From the NCBI RefSeq assembly GCF_002902905.1, contig NZ_CP026124.1:3224001-3288000 (forward strand): 64,000 nucleotides of DNA. The letters run 5' to 3'. This DNA comes from Achromobacter sp. AONIH1. GTDB taxonomy: Bacteria > Pseudomonadota > Gammaproteobacteria > Burkholderiales > Burkholderiaceae_B. Every line of letters begins with the position of its first letter. Positions within the stretch are counted from its first letter, which is position 1. A model generated the notes under the pieces. The model had not been told where the DNA came from, ran no database searches, and worked only from the letters and a program-made list of their open reading frames with translations. Shown here piece by piece: positions 57,922-64,000 of the stretch. Made by a program: the position numbers and the translations under genes.

Positions 57922-58024
57922 GCCGGATCGGGCCGGCGGGGCAGGGCGCGCGCCTGGTCCCGCCGCGCGTTGCCGCGCCGCTTGATTGTCGTCATGGCGG
58001 GCGGTTCCGTCCCGATAAACCCGC

Positions 58025-58053
58025 GTGACGGTGAAAAAAAATTGTGCTAGAGT
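58025..58053 (+). promoter_or_regulatory. Candidate promoter for the aroG leader
   Basis: GTGACG (58025-58030) and TAGAGT (58048-58053) with a 17-base spacer. If used, transcription would start within a few bases of the leader ATG, so the leader might be almost leaderless; an upstream promoter is equally possible. Confidence 0.3.
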
Positions 58054-58061
58054 CGTTTCCC

Positions 58062-58145
58062 ATGAAATTCGCGTCCCCCGCCTTTTACTTTTATTTTTAT
58101 GGTTTTCTGAAGCCGCTGGCGGAGGAAGGGACGCGCTCAATCTGA
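58062..58145 (+). CDS. Phe/Tyr-rich leader peptide of aroG
   Basis: A 27-codon ORF: MKFASPAFYFYFYGFLKPLA then EEGTRSI and TGA. Residues 8-13 alternate Phe and Tyr, with another Phe at 15, so eight of the first 15 residues are aromatic. The stop is 25 bases before the terminator stem. In a 58% or higher GC genome the TTT/TAT/TAC run is strikingly unlike its surroundings. The ribosome binding site is weak (TAGAG). By position and composition this is a ribosome-stalling leader peptide responding to charged tRNA-Phe and tRNA-Tyr. Confidence 0.82.
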   Translation: MKFASPAFYFYFYGFLKPLAEEGTRSI

Positions 58146-58197
58146 AGTTTGGAAAGAATCCCCCGAAAAAGCCGCCAGCGAACTGGCGGCTTTTTTT
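58076..58197 (+). promoter_or_regulatory. Transcription attenuator controlling aroG
   Basis: Four segments can pair in two ways. Segment 1 is CCCCGCC (58076-58082) and segment 2 is CGCTGGCGG (58114-58122). Segment 3 is GCCGCCAGCG (58171-58180) and segment 4 is CTGGCGGC (58183-58190), followed by seven Ts. Pairing 3:4 gives a perfect 8-bp terminator. Pairing 2:3 gives a 9-bp antiterminator. Pairing 1:2 is a protector. The Phe/Tyr codons (58083-58106) lie directly after segment 1, so a stalled ribosome would block 1:2 and allow readthrough. Confidence 0.8.
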
Positions 58198-58290
58198 GCG
58201 CCGCCAGGTCCGGAAACCCCCCTCGGGAATCGTCCCGTGGGGGACATCCAGAGGGAACCATCCCCTGGCGGGCAACCCAGGAGCAGTACC

Positions 58291-59364
58291 GTGTCACACA
58301 ATACCGATGACCTTCGCATCCGAGAAATCAAAGAGCTGAATCCGCCGGCGCACGTCATGCGCGAATTCGCCTGCACCAAGGAGGCGTCCGACACCGTGTT
58401 CGCCGCCCGGCAGGCCATGCACCGCATCCTGCACGGCATGGACGACCGCATGATCGTCGTGATCGGCCCCTGCTCGATCCACGATACGCGCGCCGCCATC
58501 GAGTACGCCAAGCGCCTGAAGCCCGTGCGCGACCGCCTGAGCGCCGACCTGGAAATCGTCATGCGCGTGTACTTCGAGAAGCCGCGCACCACGGTGGGCT
58601 GGAAGGGGCTGATCAACGATCCCGAGCTGGACGGCAGCTTCGACATCAACAAGGGCGTGCGCGTGGCGCGCGAGCTGCTGCTGGACATCAACACGTTGGG
58701 CCTGCCGGCCGGCTGCGAATTCCTGGACATGATCACGCCGCAGTACATCGCCGACCTGGTGTCCTGGGGCGCCATTGGCGCTCGCACCACCGAAAGCCAG
58801 GTGCACCGCGAACTCGCTTCGGGGCTGTCGTGTCCGGTCGGGTTCAAGAACGGCACGGACGGCAATGTGAAGATCGCCGTGGACGCGATCAAGGCCGCCT
58901 CGCAGCCGCATCATTTCCTGTCGGTGACCAAGGGCGGCCATTCCGCCATCGTCTCGACGGCCGGCAACGAGGACTGCCACGTGATTCTGCGCGGCGGCAA
59001 GACGCCCAACTACGACGCGGCCAGCGTCGACGCCGCCTGCCAGGACATGGCCAAGTCCGGCCTGGCCCAGCGCATCATGATCGACGCCAGCCACGCCAAC
59101 AGCAGCAAGAAGCCCGAGAATCAGCCGCTGGTCGCGGAAGACGTGGCGCGCCAGATGGAAGCGGGCGACGCGCGCCTGGTGGGCATGATGATCGAAAGCC
59201 ATCTGCTGGGCGGCCGTCAGGACATGGTGCCGGGCACGCCGCTGGTCTACGGCCAGAGCATCACCGACGGCTGCATCGATTGGGATGCGTCGGTGGCCGT
59301 GCTGGAACGCCTGGCCCTGGCCGTGCGCGAACGCCGCCGCGTCGCGCTGACGTCCGGCAAATGA
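58291..59364 (+). CDS. aroG: 3-deoxy-7-phosphoheptulonate (DAHP) synthase, class I
   Basis: The 357-aa enzyme condenses phosphoenolpyruvate and erythrose-4-phosphate, the first step of aromatic amino acid synthesis. It has IGPCSIHDTRAAIEYAKRLK, YFEKPRTTVGWKGLIND, the GARTTESQVHRELASGLSCP block and DASHANSSKKPENQ. The start is a GTG with AGGAG eight bases upstream; upstream codons fall within the structured leader. An attenuator with a Phe/Tyr leader peptide precedes it. Whether it is also feedback-inhibited by Phe or Tyr cannot be read directly. Confidence 0.96.
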   Translation: MSHNTDDLRIREIKELNPPAHVMREFACTKEASDTVFAARQAMHRILHGMDDRMIVVIGPCSIHDTRAAIEYAKRLKPVRDRLSADLEIVMRVYFEKPRTTVGWKGLINDPELDGSFDINKGVRVARELLLDINTLGLPAGCEFLDMITPQYIADLVSWGAIGARTTESQVHRELASGLSCPVGFKNGTDGNVKIAVDAIKAASQPHHFLSVTKGGHSAIVSTAGNEDCHVILRGGKTPNYDAASVDAACQDMAKSGLAQRIMIDASHANSSKKPENQPLVAEDVARQMEAGDARLVGMMIESHLLGGRQDMVPGTPLVYGQSITDGCIDWDASVAVLERLALAVRERRRVALTSGK

Positions 59365-59474
59365 GTCCGGGTTGCGCCGTGCGCCGGCAGGCCGGCGCAC
59401 GGCGCGGCGCGCTGCGGCGCAGCATGGGCGGCGGCGTAGAATAGCCGGATCATCGAATCCGGGATCCGCCAACC

Positions 59475-60884
59475 ATGAACGCCCCCCTGCATGCCGAAAC
59501 CCTGCGCCGCTCGGTGCCGGCCGCTTGTCTGGAAGCCCTGCGCGCGCGCTTCGGCGACCGCTTCTCCGAATCCGCCGCCGTGCGCGAGCATCATGGCCGC
59601 GACGAGTCGCCGTATCCCGTGATGGCGCCGGACGGCGTGGTCTTCGCGCACAGCACCGAGGAAGTGGCCGAGATCGCCAGGCTGTGCAATGAACACCGCG
59701 TGCCGCTGATTCCCTACGGCGCGGGCTCCTCGCTCGAAGGCCACATCCTGGCGATCCAGGGCGGCATCAGCCTGGACCTGTCGCAGATGAACAAGGTGCT
59801 GGCCGTCAATGCCGAAGACCTCACCGCCACGGTGCAGGCCGGCGTGCTGCGCAAGCAGCTCAACGAAGAGATCCGCAGCACCGGGCTGTTCTTCCCCATC
59901 GATCCGGGCGCCGACGCCAGCCTGGGCGGCATGGCCGCCACGCGCGCCTCCGGCACCAACGCCGTGCGCTACGGCACCATGCGCGAGAACGTCATGTCGC
60001 TGACCGTGGTCACCGCCGACGGCCGCATCGTGCGCACCGCGGGCCGCGCCCGCAAGTCCTCCGCCGGCTACGACCTGACGCGCGTCTTCGTCGGCAGCGA
60101 AGGCACGCTGGGCATCATCACCGAAGTCACGGTGCGCCTGTATCCGCAGCCCGAGGCCGTGTCGGCCGCCGTGTGCAACTTCCCCACGCTGGACGACGCC
60201 GTCCAGAGCGTGATCGAGATCATCCAGATGGGCGTGCCGGTGGCGCGCGTGGAATTCATGGACGCGGCCAGCGTGCGCGCCGTCAATCTGCACAGCAAGC
60301 TCACGTTGCGCGAGACGCCTCTGCTGGTGTTTGAGTTCCACGGCAGCCCGGCCGGCGTGCAGGAGCAGGCCGAGACCGTGCAGGCCATCACCGCCGAGCA
60401 CGGCGGCATGGACTTCGAATGGGCCGAGCGCCCCGAAGACCGCAGCCGCCTCTGGACCGCGCGTCACAATGCCTACTTCGCCGGCCTGCAGCTGCGTCCC
60501 GGTTGCCGCGCCAGCACCACCGACGTCTGCGTGCCAATCTCGCGCCTGGCCGATTGCGTGCGCGAAACCGTCGATGAACTGGACCGCGCCAGCTTCCCGT
60601 ACACCATCGTGGGCCACGTGGGCGACGGCAACTTCCACGTGCTGATGCTGCTCGATGCGGACAGCGAGAAGGAATGGCAGGAATCCGAGACCATCAACCA
60701 TAACCTGGTGCGCCGGGCCATCGCCGCCGACGGCACCTGCACTGGCGAGCATGGCGTGGGCCTGCACAAGATGCAGTTCATGGCCGAGGAGCACGGCGAC
60801 AACGCGCTGGAACTGATGCGCAGCCTCAAGCACGCGTTCGATCCGAACAACATCCTCAATCCCGGGAAGATCGTTTCCTGGTGA
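59475..60884 (+). CDS. FAD-linked D-lactate dehydrogenase (Dld-like)
   Basis: The 469-aa FAD-binding oxidase has IPYGAGSSLEGHI and the FAD-binding block DPGADASLGGMAATRASGTN, and ends GEHGVGLHKMQF...LNPGKIVSW. It is of the same superfamily as GlcD, and its sequence is closest to D-lactate dehydrogenase (cytochrome) proteins. It would oxidise D-lactate or a related 2-hydroxy acid and pass electrons to cytochrome or quinone. It precedes the glc operon with its own terminator. Confidence 0.88.
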   Translation: MNAPLHAETLRRSVPAACLEALRARFGDRFSESAAVREHHGRDESPYPVMAPDGVVFAHSTEEVAEIARLCNEHRVPLIPYGAGSSLEGHILAIQGGISLDLSQMNKVLAVNAEDLTATVQAGVLRKQLNEEIRSTGLFFPIDPGADASLGGMAATRASGTNAVRYGTMRENVMSLTVVTADGRIVRTAGRARKSSAGYDLTRVFVGSEGTLGIITEVTVRLYPQPEAVSAAVCNFPTLDDAVQSVIEIIQMGVPVARVEFMDAASVRAVNLHSKLTLRETPLLVFEFHGSPAGVQEQAETVQAITAEHGGMDFEWAERPEDRSRLWTARHNAYFAGLQLRPGCRASTTDVCVPISRLADCVRETVDELDRASFPYTIVGHVGDGNFHVLMLLDADSEKEWQESETINHNLVRRAIAADGTCTGEHGVGLHKMQFMAEEHGDNALELMRSLKHAFDPNNILNPGKIVSW

Positions 60885-60912
60885 GGGTGCGCCCCCGGGG
60901 CGCGTGCAGAAG

Positions 60913-60945
60913 AACGGCGGCGCAGCGATGGCCGCCGTTTTTTTT
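60913..60945 (+). terminator. Intrinsic terminator of the Dld-like gene
   Basis: AACGGCGGC ... GGCCGCCGTTTTTTTT: 8-bp stem, eight Ts, 29 bases after the stop codon. Confidence 0.9.
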
Positions 60946-60995
60946 CGCCCGGGCGACGCGGCCCGCGTGGGTTCGCGCCGGCGTGCATTTACCGT

Positions 60996-61035
60996 CGGTT
61001 ACGTGGGCGAACATTCGCCGGTTACATGCGCGAAC
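60996..61035. promoter_or_regulatory. Direct-repeat/palindrome operator candidate before glcD
   Basis: CGGTTACGTGGGCGAAC (60996-61012) is repeated as CGGTTACATGCGCGAAC (61019-61035), 15 of 17 bases identical, with a period of 23 bases. A perfect palindrome GGCGAA-CA-TTCGCC (61006-61019) bridges the two. It lies about 80-120 bases before the glcD start. Confidence 0.55.
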
Positions 61036-61116
61036 GCCGTTTCATACGGGGCTGCGCTGTCGATGCGGGTAAATCCCGGCCTGCGTCCGCCCAGCGGGCG
61101 CGCTATTGTTTCATCC

Positions 61117-62616
61117 ATGAACTCACTGGTCGAAACCGGCCTGGCGCAAGCGCAGCCGCCTTATTCTCCGCAGCAATTGATCGAGGCCCTGTTGGCCGCG
61201 TTGCCCGCGCACTGCGTGCTGTTTCGCGAAGAGGACACCCGCCCCTACGAATGCGACGGCCTGTCGCTATACCGCGCCTTGCCGGCCGTCGTGGCGCTGC
61301 CCGAGACCGAGGAGCAGGTGCAGGCCGTGATGCGCATCTGCAAGCGCCTGAACGCGCCGGTGGTCGCGCGCGGCGCCGGCACCGGCCTGTCCGGCGGCGC
61401 CATGCCGCACAGCCAGGGCGTGCTGCTGGGTCTGTCCAAGTTCAATCGCATCCGCCGCATCGATCTGGCCAGCGCCACCGCCGTGGTCGAGCCCGGCGTG
61501 CGCAACCTGGCGATTTCCGAAGCGGCCGCTCCCTACGGCTTGTACTATGCGCCCGATCCCTCCAGCCAGATCGCCTGTTCCATTGGCGGCAACGTGGCCG
61601 AGAATTCCGGCGGCGTGCATTGCCTGAAGTACGGCCTGACCGTGCACAACGTGCTGCGCGCGCGCGTGGTCACCATCGACGGCGACGTCGTCGAACTGGG
61701 CTCCGAGGCGCCGGACGCGCCGGGCCTGGATCTGCTGTCGGTGTTCATCGGTTCGGAAGGCATGCTGGGCGTGGTCACCGAGGTGACGGTCAAGCTCATT
61801 CCCAAGCCGGCCTGCGCGCAGGTCGTGATGGCCAGCTTCGCCAGCGTCGAGGCGGCCGGCAACGCGGTCACGCAGGTGATCGCGGCCGGCATGATCCCGG
61901 CCGGACTGGAGATGATGGACCGCCGCGCCACGCACATGGTCGAACCCTTCGTGCGCGCCGGCTACGACATGGACGCGCAGGCGATCCTGCTATGCGAATC
62001 CGACGGCACGCCCGAAGAGGTGGCGCACGAGATCGCGCGCATGGAGGCCGTGTTCCGCGATGCCGGCGCCACCCGCTGCCAGGTATCCGCGTCGGAAGCC
62101 GAGCGCCTGAAATTCTGGGCGGGTCGCAAGAACGCATTCCCCGCTGCGGGGCGCGTGTCGCCCGATTACTACTGCATGGACGGCACCATCCCGCGCCGTC
62201 ATCTGGCGCGCGTGCTGGGCGCCATCGAACAGATGGAAGACGACTTCGGCCTGCGCTGCGCCAACGTCTTCCATGCGGGCGATGGCAACCTGCACCCGCT
62301 GATCCTGTTCGATTCGAATAAACCGGACGAAGTGGAACGGGCCGAGAAATTCGGCGCCGCCATACTCGAACTGTGCGTGCAGGTTGGAGGAACCGTGACG
62401 GGAGAACACGGCGTAGGAATGGAGAAAATAAATCAAATGTGCGTGCAATTCTCGCGAGAAGAACTCGACGCGTTCCTGGCGGTCAAGCGGGCGTTCGACC
62501 CGCCGTGCCTGCTCAACCCTGAAAAAGTCATCCCCACGCTGGCACGTTGCGCCGAATACGGCAAGATGCATGTGCATGGGGGAGAGCTGAGCTTTCCCGA
62601 TCTCGCCCGCTTCTAG
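61117..62616 (+). CDS. glcD: Glycolate oxidase subunit GlcD
   Basis: The 499-aa catalytic FAD subunit has VARGAGTGLSGGAMP, the FAD-binding DPSSQIACSIGGNVAENSGG, and C-terminal HAGDGNLHPLILFD and GEHGVGMEKI. With GlcE and GlcF it oxidises glycolate to glyoxylate. The frame is open for 71 codons upstream, but the ATG at 61117 starts the usual N-terminus. It is first in the glcDEF operon. Confidence 0.96.
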   Translation: MNSLVETGLAQAQPPYSPQQLIEALLAALPAHCVLFREEDTRPYECDGLSLYRALPAVVALPETEEQVQAVMRICKRLNAPVVARGAGTGLSGGAMPHSQGVLLGLSKFNRIRRIDLASATAVVEPGVRNLAISEAAAPYGLYYAPDPSSQIACSIGGNVAENSGGVHCLKYGLTVHNVLRARVVTIDGDVVELGSEAPDAPGLDLLSVFIGSEGMLGVVTEVTVKLIPKPACAQVVMASFASVEAAGNAVTQVIAAGMIPAGLEMMDRRATHMVEPFVRAGYDMDAQAILLCESDGTPEEVAHEIARMEAVFRDAGATRCQVSASEAERLKFWAGRKNAFPAAGRVSPDYYCMDGTIPRRHLARVLGAIEQMEDDFGLRCANVFHAGDGNLHPLILFDSNKPDEVERAEKFGAAILELCVQVGGTVTGEHGVGMEKINQMCVQFSREELDAFLAVKRAFDPPCLLNPEKVIPTLARCAEYGKMHVHGGELSFPDLARF

Positions 62617-62628
62617 GACGTACCCCGT

Positions 62629-63735
62629 ATGGATTTCGTCCTGTCGGAGTTGTGCGACCAGGTCATGACGGCGCGCGCCGGCCACAAGCCCCTGTTCGTC
62701 ATGGGCGGCGGCAGCAAATCGTTCTATGGCAACTACCGGCCCGTCACGCCGCAGGATGGGCATTGCCTGCTGGACATGACGCCGTATCGCGGCATCGTCA
62801 ACTATCACCCGTCCGAACTCGTCGTCACGGTGCGCGCCGGCACGCCGTTGGCCGATCTGGAGGCCGAGCTGGCCGCCCACGGTCAGATGCTGGCCTTCGA
62901 GCCGCCGCATTTCGGGCCCGCCGCGACGGTGGGCGGCTGCGTGGCGGCCGGCTTGTCCGGGCCGCGCCGTATGAGCGCGGGCGCCTTGCGCGATTTCGTG
63001 CTGGGCGCGCGGCTGCTGGATTCCGACGGACGCATGCTGTCCTTCGGCGGCGAGGTCATGAAGAATGTGGCCGGCTACGACGTGTCGCGCCTGCTGGCCG
63101 GTTCGCACGGCATCTTCGGCGCCCTCCTGGAGGTGTCGCTCAAGGTCGTGCCGAAGCCCATGCAGGAAGTGACGCTGGCGCGGCCCGCCACGCAGGCGCA
63201 GGCGCTGTCCTGTTTCGCGCAGTGGCGCGGCAAGCCGCTGCCGGTGTCCGCGACCAGCTGGAGCGGCGACGCCGATGGCGGCGAGGGCATGTTGTGCGTG
63301 CGCCTGTCCGGCGCGCCGCCCGCGCTGGCCAGCGCGCGGCAGCAGATCGGCGGCGACGCGATGGAACCGGACGCGGCGCAGGCCTGGTGGCGTTCGCTGC
63401 GCGAGCAGACCCACACCTTCTTCGAACCCGGCAAGCCGCTGTGGCGGCTGGCCCTGCCGCCGACCGCCGCCGCGCTCGATCTCGGTCCGACGCTGCTGGA
63501 GTGGGGCGGCGGCCAGCGCTGGCTTTGTGGCAATTACGAGGCGGCCGCGCTGCGCGAGCGCGCCGCCAGCTTGGGCGGGCACGCCACGCTGTTCCGGCCG
63601 GCGGGCATGTCCGTGCCGGAGGATGGCGTGTTCCATCCGCTGGCGCCAGCGCTGGCGCTGATCTCGCGCCGCCTCAAGCAAGAACTCGATCCCGCCGGGC
63701 TCTTCAACCCCGGCCGCCTGATCCTGGAGCTGTAG
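62629..63735 (+). CDS. glcE: Glycolate oxidase subunit GlcE
   Basis: The 368-aa FAD-binding subunit is shorter than GlcD. It has VRAGTPLADLEAELAAHGQM, FGPAATVGGCVAAGLSGPRR and GEVMKNVAGYDVSRLLAGSH. It starts 12 bases after the glcD stop and ends six bases before glcF, so it is in one operon. Confidence 0.95.
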   Translation: MDFVLSELCDQVMTARAGHKPLFVMGGGSKSFYGNYRPVTPQDGHCLLDMTPYRGIVNYHPSELVVTVRAGTPLADLEAELAAHGQMLAFEPPHFGPAATVGGCVAAGLSGPRRMSAGALRDFVLGARLLDSDGRMLSFGGEVMKNVAGYDVSRLLAGSHGIFGALLEVSLKVVPKPMQEVTLARPATQAQALSCFAQWRGKPLPVSATSWSGDADGGEGMLCVRLSGAPPALASARQQIGGDAMEPDAAQAWWRSLREQTHTFFEPGKPLWRLALPPTAAALDLGPTLLEWGGGQRWLCGNYEAAALRERAASLGGHATLFRPAGMSVPEDGVFHPLAPALALISRRLKQELDPAGLFNPGRLILEL

Positions 63736-63741
63736 CACGCC

Positions 63742-64000
63742 ATGCAAACCCATCTGGCTTCCTGGGCGAAAGACACCGATCTGGGCAACGAGGCCGACGC
63801 CATCCTGCGGCGCTGCGTGCACTGCGGTTTCTGCACGGCCACCTGTCCCACCTATCAGGTCCTGGGCGACGAGCTAGACAGCCCGCGCGGGCGCATCTAT
63901 CTGATCAAGCAGGTGCTGGAAGGCGCCGAGCCCACGCAGTCCACGCAGCAGCATCTGGACCGCTGCCTGACCTGCCGCAACTGCGAGACCACCTGCCCGT
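63742..64000 (+). CDS. glcF: Glycolate oxidase iron-sulfur subunit GlcF (5' part, cut by window end)
   Basis: The first 86 residues are present. Two 4Fe-4S motifs of the form C-x2-C-x2-C-x3-C are complete: C25, C28, C31, C35 and C75, C78, C81, C85 ([12 protein letters not shown] and [12 protein letters not shown]). The downstream CCG-type quinone-side domains lie beyond the window. It would pass electrons from GlcD/GlcE to the membrane quinone pool. Confidence 0.95.
   Translation, partial: MQTHLASWAKDTDLGNEADAILRRCVHCGFCTATCPTYQVLGDELDSPRGRIYLIKQVLEGAEPTQSTQQHLDRCLTCRNCETTCP

Overview
The window is a high-GC, gene-dense chromosomal segment. It looks like an Alcaligenaceae betaproteobacterium of the Achromobacter/Bordetella type. 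The signs are the set of housekeeping proteins, a Bordetella-like globin-coupled diguanylate cyclase, a BpH3-like H-NS protein, ATCase with an N-terminal extension, and dispersed intergenic repeats of a style I associate with this group. The genus call is inference. I see no integrase, transposase, CRISPR array, rRNA or tRNA.

Layout. 1-9 kb: small proteins and lipoproteins, an HI0933-type flavoprotein, a possible Nif11-like gene pair on the minus strand, pyrB with an N-terminal HTH-like extension, a globin-coupled diguanylate cyclase and rdgC. 9-16 kb: an MHS-type MFS transporter, a two-component pair, then recA (with a LexA box) and recX. 15.8-26.4 kb: divergent metR/metE, a large single-module NRPS-like protein of the Pls (polylysine synthetase) type, a DUF2889 gene and sucCD. 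26.7-33.5 kb: two TerC paralogues, a 40-residue pilin-like microprotein, hemC-hemD-hemX-hemY and ppa.

33.5-42.5 kb is an accessory catabolic/transport block. Leftward it carries an IclR regulator, an SDR, a Liv-type binding protein and a cupin. Rightward it carries an SDR, LivG, LivF, a fused LivH-LivM permease, a Dabb-domain protein and, after a 150-base gap, a FAH-family hydrolase. Together these can import and break down a small organic acid whose identity I cannot read. 42.5-55.6 kb: a second entericidin-like lipoprotein, a leftward PIN-PhoH / PrxQ / Mth938-like operon, alaC-hom-thrC (amino acid synthesis), a YgdI-type lipoprotein, pepN-fbp, a DUF4136 lipoprotein and an H-NS-type gene beside an AT-rich gap. 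56.4-64 kb: tldD, aroG with a leader peptide, a D-lactate dehydrogenase-like gene and the glycolate oxidase genes glcD-glcE-glcF (glcF is cut by the window end).

The most interesting signal is at 58062-58197, upstream of the DAHP synthase gene. A 27-codon leader peptide contains Phe-Tyr-Phe-Tyr-Phe-Tyr-Gly-Phe. It is followed by a perfect GC-rich terminator with seven Ts, and upstream segments can form competing protector and antiterminator helices. This reads as a complete Phe/Tyr ribosome-stalling attenuator. Other points to follow up are the Pls-like synthetase, a 23-bp-period operator-like direct repeat before glcD, a perfect terminator hairpin inside a divergent intergenic region, and a 14-nt tandem repeat after recX.
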